From Rubrobacteraceae bacterium (GTDB taxonomy: Bacteria > Actinomycetota > Rubrobacteria > Rubrobacterales > Rubrobacteraceae), in contig JAUJNO010000007.1 of the NCBI GenBank assembly GCA_030448125.1, positions 118,941 to 182,796 of the forward strand: 63,856 nt of DNA, read 5' to 3'. Positions within the stretch are counted from its first letter, which is position 1, and every line of letters starts with the position of its first letter. The notes under the pieces are model-generated. The model ran no database searches and was not told where the DNA came from. It saw nothing but the letters and a program-made list of their open reading frames with translations. Shown here piece by piece: positions 34,016 to 43,198 of this stretch. Made by a program: the position numbers and the translations under genes.

Positions 34016-34964
34016 GTGAGACGCCTGCTGGTTTTCTTTCCCGGAAGAAGCGGCGGACTCGTCGTTGCTCTGCTGCTCCTGGCGGTCGGTTTGGGCGGGG
34101 GTAGCGTGCTCGCCGGTGACGCGTCGGTGGCCGAGGCGCGGCAGTACTCGGCTTACTCCGATCCCGAGAAGCCCGCGCTCTCTTTCGTCCTCTCGAAGGA
34201 ACAGAACGTCGAGGAGTTCCGGGAGAAGTTCGACCTGAGCGACGAGGAGTTGGACACGGTGCTCGCCGCTATCCGCAAAGAGAACGAGACCCTCTCCAGA
34301 GCGCAGGGCGAGAGCCGGCGGATAATCGAGTCGAACGAAGGGCAGCCGAAGGAGCGGGTGAAGGGCGAGATAGCGGCCTCCGGGTACGACGAGAAGATCA
34401 GGAGCGCCGTAGCCCGAACGAAGACCGTCGTGGAGCGTGTGCTGCCGGCGGAGCGGCGGGTGGAGTTCAGGGCGTGGGTGGAGGAGAAATGGCTGCAAGA
34501 GAGACGCGAGGCCCGCGAAGAACCCGCCGCCGCTACCAGCCGGACCGCCTCCGCCTCGGGGAGGTGGTTCGAGGTCTACGCCACGCAGTACAACGGCTAC
34601 ACCAACTACGAGGTCGCCCTGCCGCACCGCAAGCTGAAGTTCGACGGAGGCTACAAGGTCTACCTCTCCCGTGGCAACTACGGGACCCGGGCCCCGATCA
34701 AGGAGGTGGGGGCCCTGGAACACCTACGATAACTGGTGGGACAAGTCCCGTCGCCGCACCATGTGGAAGGATCTCCCTCGCGGAACGCCCGAAGCCGAGG
34801 CGGCGTACTACGACAACTACAACAGGGGCAGGGACGAGTTCGGCAGGAAAGTCCTCAACCCCGCGGGCGTTGACCTTAGGCCGGCCGTGGCCGCCAGGCT
34901 GGGACTCAAGAAATACCAGAACGCCTGGATCTGGATCTGGATCTGGGTGCCCTGGGTAAGCTAA
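34016..34964 (+). CDS. Secreted protein with double-psi-barrel-like C-terminal domain (single-base frameshift)
   Basis: An N-terminal signal segment (LLVFFPGRSGGLVVALLLLAVG) is followed by a charged helical region (residues 55-165) and a C-terminal domain with YATQYNGYTNYEVALPHRKL, APIKEVGPWNTYDNWWD and LNPAGVDLRPAVAARLGL, which resembles RlpA/double-psi barrel proteins of actinobacteria. The frame shifts at an extra G in GGGGG (34708-34712); removing it joins the parts into about 315 residues. It ends in alternating W and I encoded by a tandem TGGATC repeat (34926-34945). Probably a cell-wall protein (inference). Confidence 0.6.
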
Positions 34965-35174
34965 TGTCTTCCCTCGGCCAAACGGCCGGAGTGAAGAATG
35001 AAATGAATACGTCCCGCTGCTCTAGCCGGCGTCCCCGGCTACCCGAACAGATCCGCGAGTCATGCAACAACCTCGCTCTCTTGAAGCGCTCTCCCACCCT
35101 TTACGTTGTCCCTATCTTACGCACCGGGCGGCCCTCGCTAAAGTACCAGATCCGACTCGCGCGGCCGTTTGCAC

Positions 35175-35204
35175 TTGACGGGGGACTCTTATTTGTTTTA
35201 GGAT
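35175..35204 (+). promoter_or_regulatory. Promoter of met/asp operon
   Basis: TTGACG (35175-35180) and TAGGAT (35199-35204), 18 bp apart, lie directly upstream of the SAM riboswitch. Confidence 0.6.
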
Positions 35205-35220
35205 CTTGCCCTAGCGCGGA

Positions 35221-35348
35221 CTCGCATCGAGAGCGGCGGAGGGAACTGGCCCCGTGAAGCCGCGGCAACCGGCGATGAGCTGGCGAAACTACTCATCGCA
35301 AGGTGCCAAGTCCAGCAGGATCCGGTAAAGGTCCTGGAAGATGTGGGG
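35221..35348 (+). ncRNA. SAM-I (S-box) riboswitch
   Basis: P1 is formed by CTCGCATC (35221-35228) with GATGTGGG (35340-35347). The conserved core is present in order: GAG(A)GCGG-AGGGA (35230-35244), CTGGCCC (35247-35253), GCAACC (35265-35270), GGTGCCAAGTCC (35302-35313) and the closing GGAAGATG. It senses S-adenosylmethionine and lies about 95 bp before metX. No T-tailed terminator is seen downstream, so control of translation, or a terminator without U tract, is likely. Confidence 0.92.
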
Positions 35349-35441
35349 AGAGCCACGACGGCCTCTTCTACGGAGCGGGTTGCGCGAAGGGCGAAAGCCA
35401 TGGCGGAAAACCCGAAACTATAGAAGGAGGCTGTATTACTC

Positions 35442-36581
35442 CTGAGTACGACACTAGACCCGGGGGCCGGGGCTAAGCGCGCTCCGGCCCAACCGGATAA
35501 GCACTTTCATCGAATAGGCTCCTTCGAGCCCGAACTCGGCGGCTACCTGGAAGAGGTCACGCTCGCCTACGAGACCTGGGGCGAACTCGATGCCGCGGGG
35601 GAGAACGCCGTACTCGTCGTCCACGCGCTCACGGGTGACTCCCACTGCTCGGGGGGCGCCTCCGAGGCGTACAAGCGTGGCGGATGGTGGGACGAGATGG
35701 TCGGGCCGGGACGGCCGGTAGACACGGACGAGAACTTCGTGGTGTGTTCGAACGTGCTCGGCGGCTGCTCCGGGAGTACGGGTCCTGCTTCGCCCGACCC
35801 CGAGGCCGGCCGGCCGTACGGGATGCGGTTCCCGGTCATCACCATCCGGGACATCGTGCGCGCGCAGAAGCGGCTCCTCGACGACCTCGGGGTGAAGAGG
35901 CTAAGGACGGTCATCGGGGGTTCTATCGGGGGGCAGCAGGCGCTAGAGTGGGCGGTGGAGTTCCCCGATTACGTCGAGAAGGCGGTGCCCGTCGCGGCCA
36001 CGGGGGCCCTGGGACCACAGGGGATCGCGATGAGCGAGATCGGGCGCCGCGCCATCATGGCCGACCCTCTCTGGCGCGGCGGCGATTACTACGGCGAGGA
36101 AGAGGGTCCGGAGACGGGGCTAGCCATCGCCCGGATGGCCGGGATGGTTACCTACCAGAGCGCCCCGGGCCAGTGGGAGAGGTTCGGCCGGAGGCCCGCG
36201 AGCCGCCCGCCGCTCTACGAGGAGTTAGGCGGCAGGTTCGATATCGAGAGCTATCTCCACTACCAGGGCCGCGACCTCACGGGTCGCTTCGACGCCAACT
36301 CCTACCTCTACCTTACCCGCGCGATGGACCTCTACGACGTGGGGGCCGGTTACGCCTCCCACGAAGAGGCGTACGAGCGGATAGAGGCCAAGATGCTCTT
36401 CGTCGGCATCTCCAGCGACTGGCTCTTCCCGGCTGCGGAGGTGCGCGAGGCGGCAAAGAAGGCCAGGAACGCCGGGGTGGAGGCGTGCTACGAGGAGATA
36501 GAGTCCTCGAGCGGGCACGACGCGTTCTTGAAGGACTGGGCAGAACTAAGGGAGGCCGTTGGGCCGTTCCTTGACGACTAG
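35442..36581 (+). CDS. metX: Homoserine O-acetyltransferase MetX, CTG start
   Basis: 379 residues. Between the upstream in-frame TAG and ATG 35697 there is no ATG, GTG or TTG, yet that stretch encodes the conserved N-terminus GGYLEEVTLAYETWGELDAA and VVHALTGDSHCSGG. CTG 35442, after AAGGAGG, gives MSTTLDPGAGAKRAPAQPDK. The alpha/beta-hydrolase nucleophile is in VIGGSIGGQQALEWA near residue 152; the catalytic Asp and His are near ISSDWLFPAAE and SSSGHDAFL. It acetylates homoserine for methionine synthesis and is first gene of the riboswitch operon. Confidence 0.9.
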   Translation: MSTTLDPGAGAKRAPAQPDKHFHRIGSFEPELGGYLEEVTLAYETWGELDAAGENAVLVVHALTGDSHCSGGASEAYKRGGWWDEMVGPGRPVDTDENFVVCSNVLGGCSGSTGPASPDPEAGRPYGMRFPVITIRDIVRAQKRLLDDLGVKRLRTVIGGSIGGQQALEWAVEFPDYVEKAVPVAATGALGPQGIAMSEIGRRAIMADPLWRGGDYYGEEEGPETGLAIARMAGMVTYQSAPGQWERFGRRPASRPPLYEELGGRFDIESYLHYQGRDLTGRFDANSYLYLTRAMDLYDVGAGYASHEEAYERIEAKMLFVGISSDWLFPAAEVREAAKKARNAGVEACYEEIESSSGHDAFLKDWAELREAVGPFLDD

Positions 36582-36590
36582 AAAGGATAG

Positions 36591-37901
<1,311 letters not shown>

Positions 37902-37907
37902 ACTAGA

Positions 37908-39212
37908 TTGAAGAGACCCCTCGTCATAAAGTTCGGGGGCACCTCGGTCGGCAAGGGCGCCGCATTCTTGCGCGCCGCCAGGATAGCCGCCGGCACCGCG
38001 GAGAACGGTCCCGTGGCCGTCGTCGTCTCGGCGATGTCCGGAACGACCGATGCCCTGCTCGGCCTGGCGAAGTCAACCGCCGGCTCTACCCCCCGAACTT
38101 CGACCGGCGGAAGCCGTGAGGGGTCTCTCGCGGAGATCTACCGCGCCCTGACCGACCGGCACCTGCGGGCGGCCCGCGAGGCCGTGCCCGGAGAGGCCCT
38201 CCCGGAGGTCGAAGAACGGCTGCGAGGTATCCTCGACCGGCTGGCAGAGGTCGTCGACGCCCCGGCGAGTAACTTCAAGGCCCGCAAAGACGCCGTCGCC
38301 TCGTTCGGTGAGCGGCTCTCGGCGGAGATCCTGGCCGGCGCCGTAAGCGGTTTCGGCGTGCGGGCCGTAGTGGCGCCCGGCGACCCGATCGCTACGGACG
38401 GTAATTTCGGGGAGGCGGAGATACACGCCGGAGAGACCAGGCGGCGCGCTGGCAGGTACGTCCGGCCGTTGCTGGAGGCGGGCTCCGTGGCCGTGGTCCC
38501 CGGATACGTCGGGAGGGGACCGGACGAGGCCGTGACTACGCTCGGACGTGGGGGATCGGACCTCTCGGCGACGGTGTTGGGTAGGGCTCTGGGTTCGGAG
38601 GAGGTCTGGATCCTGTCCGACGTAGACGGCGTCCTCGACGCGGACCCGGCCCTGATACCGGACGCCCGCCTGATCCCGCACCTCTCCTACCGCGAGGCCG
38701 CCCAGTTCGCGGCTTTGGGCGCCGAGGTCCTCCACCCCATGACGACCGCTCCCGCCGCCGCCGCGGGTATCGAGGTGCGCGTCCGGAGCACTTTCAACCC
38801 CGGCTCTCCGGGGACCCGCATCTCCGACCGCGAGGGCGGGCCGGGCGTACGGAGCGTGGCCCTACGCCGCGGCCTCTCTCTCGCCCACGTCGCGCCCGAA
38901 GCCGCGGAGAACGTTTTCTGCGTGCTCGGAGCGGACGCGGGGGGCCTCAAGGTCCTCGCCGAGGGTGGCTCCGGGGACGTCGCGGCGGTGGTCTGCGTTG
39001 GCACACCGACGGATGGGGATCTCCTGGGCGGCCTGAGATGCCTGCACGAGGGCGGCGTCCGGCCTATCTGGGCGGGCAACACTTCCACCGGTCTCCTCTT
39101 CGCCGTCCCCGAAGGGAGCGCGGAGGTTGCCTTGCGCGCCTTGCACGCCGGCCTTGTCCCGCCGGCTTCGAGGAGCGGAACTGTTCCGGAACCCATGGAG
39201 GAGGTCGCGTGA
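37908..39212 (+). CDS. lysC: Aspartate kinase
   Basis: 434 residues from TTG 37908. VIKFGGTSVGKGAAFLRAA opens the kinase domain; ASFGERLSAEILAGAV near residue 140, TTLGRGGSDLSATVLGRAL near 207 and WILSDVDGVLDADPALIPDA near 228 are standard. The C-terminal ACT region is short and diverged (FCVLGADAGGLKVLAEGG, GNTSTGLLFAVPE), so feedback behaviour may differ from lysine-sensitive enzymes. It phosphorylates aspartate in the first step toward methionine, threonine and lysine. Its position in a SAM-controlled operon marks it as the methionine-linked isozyme. Confidence 0.88.
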   Translation: MKRPLVIKFGGTSVGKGAAFLRAARIAAGTAENGPVAVVVSAMSGTTDALLGLAKSTAGSTPRTSTGGSREGSLAEIYRALTDRHLRAAREAVPGEALPEVEERLRGILDRLAEVVDAPASNFKARKDAVASFGERLSAEILAGAVSGFGVRAVVAPGDPIATDGNFGEAEIHAGETRRRAGRYVRPLLEAGSVAVVPGYVGRGPDEAVTTLGRGGSDLSATVLGRALGSEEVWILSDVDGVLDADPALIPDARLIPHLSYREAAQFAALGAEVLHPMTTAPAAAAGIEVRVRSTFNPGSPGTRISDREGGPGVRSVALRRGLSLAHVAPEAAENVFCVLGADAGGLKVLAEGGSGDVAAVVCVGTPTDGDLLGGLRCLHEGGVRPIWAGNTSTGLLFAVPEGSAEVALRALHAGLVPPASRSGTVPEPMEEVA

Positions 39213-40297
39213 AGCGCGTCGAGATCGTGCAACTGGGCCTGGGCTACGTGGGCCGGGCGGTGGCCCAGCTCATTATCGAGGAACGCAAGCGCTGGCGGGA
39301 GGTGTGGAATTTGGATCTCCACTACCGTGCGGTCGCCGATACCTCGGGGGCTCTCGTCGGCGAGGAGCTTCTGCCCCAGGCCATACGCCTCAAGGAGGAG
39401 GGCGGCAAGCTCTCGGAGCTCGGCGTGGAGCCCGTGGAGGATATCCTCGTCTCGGAGCCCGCGCCCGGCACGACGCGGGTAGTCGTGGACCTGGCGGTAC
39501 ACGGGGGGACCCTGGATCTGGACCTGCTCGGTGTGCGGAACGGATCCTACCTGGTGCTCTCGAACAAGGGGCCGCTCTCCGGGAGCATCGCCGAGGCAAG
39601 AGAGCTGCTGCGCCTGGCGGGGGACAGGCTCTGGTGCGAGGCGACCGTCGGCGCCGGGATGCCGATCATCTCGACCCTGGACATGCTCATGGACACCGGC
39701 GACGAAGTCCTGGAGATACGGGCCAGCCCGAGCGGGACCCTGAACTTCATCATGAGCTCGGTCGAGGGCGGCCGGTCTTTCTCCGAGGCCGTTTCTGAGG
39801 CCGTAGCCTTGCACTACGCCGAACCGGACCCCCGCGACGACCTCTCGGGCCTCGATGTGGCGCGCAAGGCCATAATCCTCGCCCGCATAATGGGCAAGGA
39901 GATAGAGCCCGAGGAGATCGCTTACGAGTCGCTCGTCCCCAAAGGTCTCGAAGAGGTTCCCCTGGAGGAGCTCATGGAGCGTTTGGGGGAGGCGGACGCC
40001 GAATTCGCCGAGAGGATGAACTCCGTCAGGGCGAATCACATGCTCCGGTACCTGGCCCGCATCCCCAAAGACGGACCCGTAGAGGTCGGGTTGACGGAGG
40101 CGGCGGTCGAGAGCCCGTTCGGGCCCATAAACGGTCCCGAGAACGTCTTCGAGTTCAGGACCCGCCGCTACTCGGACGTCACGCTCACGGTCTCGGGCCC
40201 GGGCGCGGGGCCACACCGCACCGCGAGCGGGGTCGTCGGGGATCTGCTTGATATAGTACGTAAGGCGGTAAGAGAAGATAGCGCGGAGGATGTTTGA
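39209..40297 (+). CDS. hom: Homoserine dehydrogenase
   Basis: 362 residues from GTG 39209, which overlaps the lysC stop (GTGA) and follows GGAGGAGG. The NAD(P) motif QLGLGYVGRAVAQL is at residues 8-21, EATVGAGMPIISTLDM near 150 and the substrate-site GTLNFIMSS...YAEPDPRDDLSGLDVARK run near 178-220. It lacks a C-terminal ACT domain, as in short-form enzymes. It reduces aspartate semialdehyde to homoserine, the MetX substrate. Confidence 0.9.
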   Translation: MKRVEIVQLGLGYVGRAVAQLIIEERKRWREVWNLDLHYRAVADTSGALVGEELLPQAIRLKEEGGKLSELGVEPVEDILVSEPAPGTTRVVVDLAVHGGTLDLDLLGVRNGSYLVLSNKGPLSGSIAEARELLRLAGDRLWCEATVGAGMPIISTLDMLMDTGDEVLEIRASPSGTLNFIMSSVEGGRSFSEAVSEAVALHYAEPDPRDDLSGLDVARKAIILARIMGKEIEPEEIAYESLVPKGLEEVPLEELMERLGEADAEFAERMNSVRANHMLRYLARIPKDGPVEVGLTEAAVESPFGPINGPENVFEFRTRRYSDVTLTVSGPGAGPHRTASGVVGDLLDIVRKAVREDSAEDV

Positions 40298-41303
40298 TAT
40301 GCCGGAGGGATACACGGTCGCGGTCGTGGGCGCCGGGCTCGTCGGAGAACGGCTGGTAGCAGAGCTCAGGAGACGGGATTTCCCCCTCAAGGAGCTGCGC
40401 GTCCTGGCACGCAGCGCGCGCAGCTCGGTGCTCGCCGGCGAGACCTTCGAGGTCGGGGTCGCGGAGCCCGAGGCCTTCGAGGGCGTGGAGTTCGCCCTGT
40501 TTGCCGGGACGGAGGGAGAGAAGGGGGCCGCGGTTCAGCTCGCCCGCGAGGCCATCTCGCGCGGTGCGATCGTCATAGACAACGGGAGCGACTTCCGGCT
40601 CGACCCGGAGGTGCCGCTCGTGGTGCCCGAGGTGAACGCCGAGTCCCTGGAGGCGCACAAGGGCGTCGCCGCCAACCCGAACTGCTCCACCATCCAGCTG
40701 GTCGTCACACTAGCTCCCCTGGCGCGCGAGTTCGGCCTCAAGAAGGTCGTCGTCTCTACCTACCAGGCCGTCTCGGGCGCGGGACGCGGCGGGGTCGAGG
40801 CTCTGGAGGGTGGCCGGGAGGATGCCTTCCCGAAGCCGATCGTCGGTAACGCCATCCCGCTTATCGGGGGGGTGGGGGAGGATGGGTATACGACGGAAGA
40901 GAAGAAGATGAAGGAGGAGTCGCGCAAGATCCTCTCTCTGCCAGACCTCCCGGTCTTCCCAACAGCGGTGCGCATTCCCGTCCACACGGGCCACTCCGAG
41001 AGCGTCTACGTCGAGACAGAGAGGGACGTGGACCTGTCGGAAGTGCTCGAGGTGTTGGGCGTGGCGCCCGGCGTCTCTTTCTCCGGCGATGCCGCAGACT
41101 ACCCGACCCCTCTAGAGGCCGCGGGGGACCCGAAGGTCTCCGTCGGGAGGGTGCGCGTCGAGGGGAACGCGATCGAGTACTGGTGCGTCTCGGACAACCT
41201 ACTCAAGGGCGCGGCGACGAACGCCGTCCAGATAGCCGAGTACCTCGCCGGAGCACACTCCGGTGTTACGAGCGCGTCGGGAGCGCTGGGCGCGAGGGCT
41301 TAG
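40290..41303 (+). CDS. asd: Aspartate-semialdehyde dehydrogenase
   Basis: 337 residues. VAVVGAGLVGERLVAEL opens the Rossmann domain. The catalytic Cys is in VAANPNCSTIQLVVTLAP near residue 133; YQAVSGAGRGGVEALEGG and FPTAVRIPVHTGHSESVYVE near 230 complete the active site. ATG 40290 overlaps the hom stop; ATG 40299, after a weaker site, is an alternative. It supplies the semialdehyde for Hom, so the operon covers aspartate to homocysteine. Confidence 0.93.
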   Translation: MFDMPEGYTVAVVGAGLVGERLVAELRRRDFPLKELRVLARSARSSVLAGETFEVGVAEPEAFEGVEFALFAGTEGEKGAAVQLAREAISRGAIVIDNGSDFRLDPEVPLVVPEVNAESLEAHKGVAANPNCSTIQLVVTLAPLAREFGLKKVVVSTYQAVSGAGRGGVEALEGGREDAFPKPIVGNAIPLIGGVGEDGYTTEEKKMKEESRKILSLPDLPVFPTAVRIPVHTGHSESVYVETERDVDLSEVLEVLGVAPGVSFSGDAADYPTPLEAAGDPKVSVGRVRVEGNAIEYWCVSDNLLKGAATNAVQIAEYLAGAHSGVTSASGALGARA

Positions 41304-41324
41304 GGGCCGGTCTCGCCTATCGGG

Positions 41325-41810
41325 ATGCCGGAGATAGGGATCAGGCCGGCCACGGAGGAGGACGTACCCCTGATCCTCTCGTTCATAAGGGAGCTGGCCG
41401 AGTACGAACGCCTCTCGCACGAGGTCTCCGCCACCGAGGATCTTCTCCGGGAATCGCTCTTTGGGGAGAGGCGGGGAGCCGAAGTGGTGATCGGGGACCA
41501 CGGCGGCGAACCCGCCGGCTTCGCACTGTTCTTCCACAACTTCTCGACCTTTTTGGGCCGCCCCGGCATCTACCTGGAGGATCTCTACGTGAAGCCGGAG
41601 TTCCGGGGCAAAGGGATCGGCCGGGCCATGCTAGCCTACCTCGCCAGGGTGGCGAAGGAGCGAGACTGCGGGCGGCTGGAGTGGTCGGTTCTGGACTGGA
41701 ACGATCCGGCCATAGAGCTGTACAAGAGCATCGGCGCCGTCCCGATGGACGGCTGGACGGTCTACCGCGCGACCGGGGAGGCGCTGGACGAGCTGGCCGC
41801 CCGGGCCTGA
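41325..41810 (+). CDS. GNAT family N-acetyltransferase
   Basis: 161 residues, a single GNAT domain. IGIRPATEEDVPLILSFIRE is the first strand and helices; the acetyl-CoA loop is in EFRGKGIGRAMLAYLARVA near residue 87, followed by LEWSVLDWNDPAIELYKSIGA. The GIYLEDLYVKPEFRG stretch resembles spermidine/diamine acetyltransferases. Substrate unknown. It is 21 bp from asd and may be read through from the methionine operon. Confidence 0.85.
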   Translation: MPEIGIRPATEEDVPLILSFIRELAEYERLSHEVSATEDLLRESLFGERRGAEVVIGDHGGEPAGFALFFHNFSTFLGRPGIYLEDLYVKPEFRGKGIGRAMLAYLARVAKERDCGRLEWSVLDWNDPAIELYKSIGAVPMDGWTVYRATGEALDELAARA

Positions 41811-41922
41811 TTCCGCGCGAATGCCGTCCCGCGGATGCCGCCTCGCCCTGTACTCTACGTTCTCAACTCGTTAAACTAGAGAAGGGTAAGTACAGCACCA
41901 CCGGAAAGGGCGGAGGAGGAGC

Positions 41923-42204
41923 ATGAGCGAGGAGAGAAAGGGCTTCTGGGACAGGATCTTCAACACCCAGGATGGCTCGGAGCGGGAGAAGAGGGTTCTC
42001 GAGTACATAATCCACCGTATTAACGACGGGGCGCACCTCAGAGACGTAACCCAAGAAGAGTACGTCCGCCGCAACGCCTCCCCCGACGAGGTCGAGCAGA
42101 TAATCGAGAGCCCGAGGCTCATCGAGGCCGCCCACGAACAGATGCGGGACGACTTCTCCTCCGGCAGGCTCGACCCGAAAACGCCCCCGAGCAGCGCCCA
42201 GTAG
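41923..42204 (+). CDS. Small charged helical protein, unknown
   Basis: 93 residues with a strong GGAGGAGGAGC site. KGFWDRIFNTQDGSEREKRV and LRDVTQEEYVRRNASPDEVE suggest a soluble, mostly helical and acidic protein. No known domain recognised. Codon use and ribosome site support it as a real gene. Confidence 0.65.
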   Translation: MSEERKGFWDRIFNTQDGSEREKRVLEYIIHRINDGAHLRDVTQEEYVRRNASPDEVEQIIESPRLIEAAHEQMRDDFSSGRLDPKTPPSSAQ

Positions 42205-42240
42205 ACGTACCGGCGCCCCTCGGGGTCCCCTCCAGGGTTG

Positions 42241-42246
42241 TATAAT
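42241..42246 (+). promoter_or_regulatory. TATAAT -10 box for fmdB-like gene
   Basis: A perfect TATAAT 42 bp before ATG 42288. No clear -35. Confidence 0.45.
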
Positions 42247-42287
42247 CTCGGGGTCGCTACCCTTTATATATTGCTACTGGAGGCTTG

Positions 42288-42596
42288 ATGCCGATCTACG
42301 AGTACAGGTGCGAGAACGAGCACGTCTTCGACGTGATGCAGAGGATGTCCGAAGACCCCTTGACGGAATGCGTCGAGTGCGGCGCCCCGGTCAAAAAGGT
42401 CCTCCAGCCGGTCGGCATCTCCTTCAAGGGCTCGGGCTTCTACTCCACCGACTACAGCAAGAAGGCCTCGAAGACGGAGTCGAAGGAGACCGCAAAGACC
42501 GGCGAGTCGAACACCAACGGCGCCTCCGGCTCCGGCGACGGCACCCAGAAGAAACCGGAGAAGACCTCGACCGAATCCGCAAAGAAAGAGGACTAA
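42288..42596 (+). CDS. FmdB family zinc-ribbon protein
   Basis: 102 residues. The N-terminal MPIYEYRCENEHVFDVMQRM and CVECGAPVKKVL form the zinc ribbon of the FmdB 'putative regulatory protein' family. The second half is low-complexity Ser/Thr/Lys-rich (KKASKTESKETAKTGES). TTG 42285 is one codon upstream, but ATG 42288 after CTGGAGG fits the family N-terminus exactly. Function in bacteria is unclear. Confidence 0.85.
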   Translation: MPIYEYRCENEHVFDVMQRMSEDPLTECVECGAPVKKVLQPVGISFKGSGFYSTDYSKKASKTESKETAKTGESNTNGASGSGDGTQKKPEKTSTESAKKED

Positions 42597-42607
42597 GGGG
42601 CGAGGCG

Positions 42608-42931
42608 ATGGCGGACCCGCGCGACCTCGCCCCGAGGAGCACAGTCCGGCACGCCGCCCGGCATGCCGGGTCGGGTGGCGGACGCGGCGGAGTCGTGCTC
42701 GCCCTGACCTTCCTCTTCGTGCTCGCCGCCGTCTCCATCTCCGCCGGGCTCGTCGTCTACACCGCCTGGCGCCACGACCTCGAAGACGGCCTCTTCGCCC
42801 TCGCCTTCGCCGTCCTTAGCGCCCGCGCCGCTTTGTCGTGGCGCCTGTGGCACCATGGCCATCAGCAGTCAGTAGTTAGCTATCAGCAAGACCGCGAAGG
42901 GCGAAAGCCGGCGGACGAGTCGACGCGTTAA
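42608..42931 (+). CDS. Small membrane protein, unknown
   Basis: 107 residues from ATG 42608 after AAGGGGCGAGG. Two membrane segments are visible (GVVLALTFLFVLAAVSISAG and LFALAFAVLSARAALSW). The last 25 residues, containing QQSVVSYQQ, are encoded by a GTCAG-type repeat array, so the element has extended or replaced the natural C-terminus. Family not recognised. Confidence 0.55.
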   Translation: MADPRDLAPRSTVRHAARHAGSGGGRGGVVLALTFLFVLAAVSISAGLVVYTAWRHDLEDGLFALAFAVLSARAALSWRLWHHGHQQSVVSYQQDREGRKPADESTR

Positions 42932-43025
42932 GCCAAACCAAACCCGGTTACGTGCTGCGCCGCCGAAATTCGCCGAACAGCTCAAAAAGCCGATTGCTGA
43001 CAGCTGAAGGCTGACAGCTAATAGC
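42859..43025. repeat. Paired inverted GTCAG arrays, copy C
   Basis: CAGTCAGTAGTTAGCTATCAGC-like repeats (about 42865-42888) lie at the 3' end of the membrane-protein gene and GCTGACAGCTGAAGGCTGAC-type repeats (42994-43023) in inverted order about 105 bp later. As in copy B, AAAAAGC directly precedes the right array. Confidence 0.55.
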
Positions 43026-43070
43026 GAAAACCCCTGCAAATCGTTCCTCAATCTTAGGTACAGCTTAACC

Positions 43071-43099
43071 TAGACAGTCGTCGAACCCCTCCGTATAGT
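43071..43099 (+). promoter_or_regulatory. dnaE promoter
   Basis: TAGACA (43071-43076) and TATAGT (43094-43099) are separated by exactly 17 bp, about 100 bp before the dnaE start. Confidence 0.6.
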
Positions 43100-43198
43100 G
43101 CCCGCTGTCCAGGATGGACGGGGAGAACGGGCAGTGGCGGGGCTTCTACGGGTCCCGCCGGCCGTATCGACTTAGGAGACACGTAGGGGAGGAGTGGA

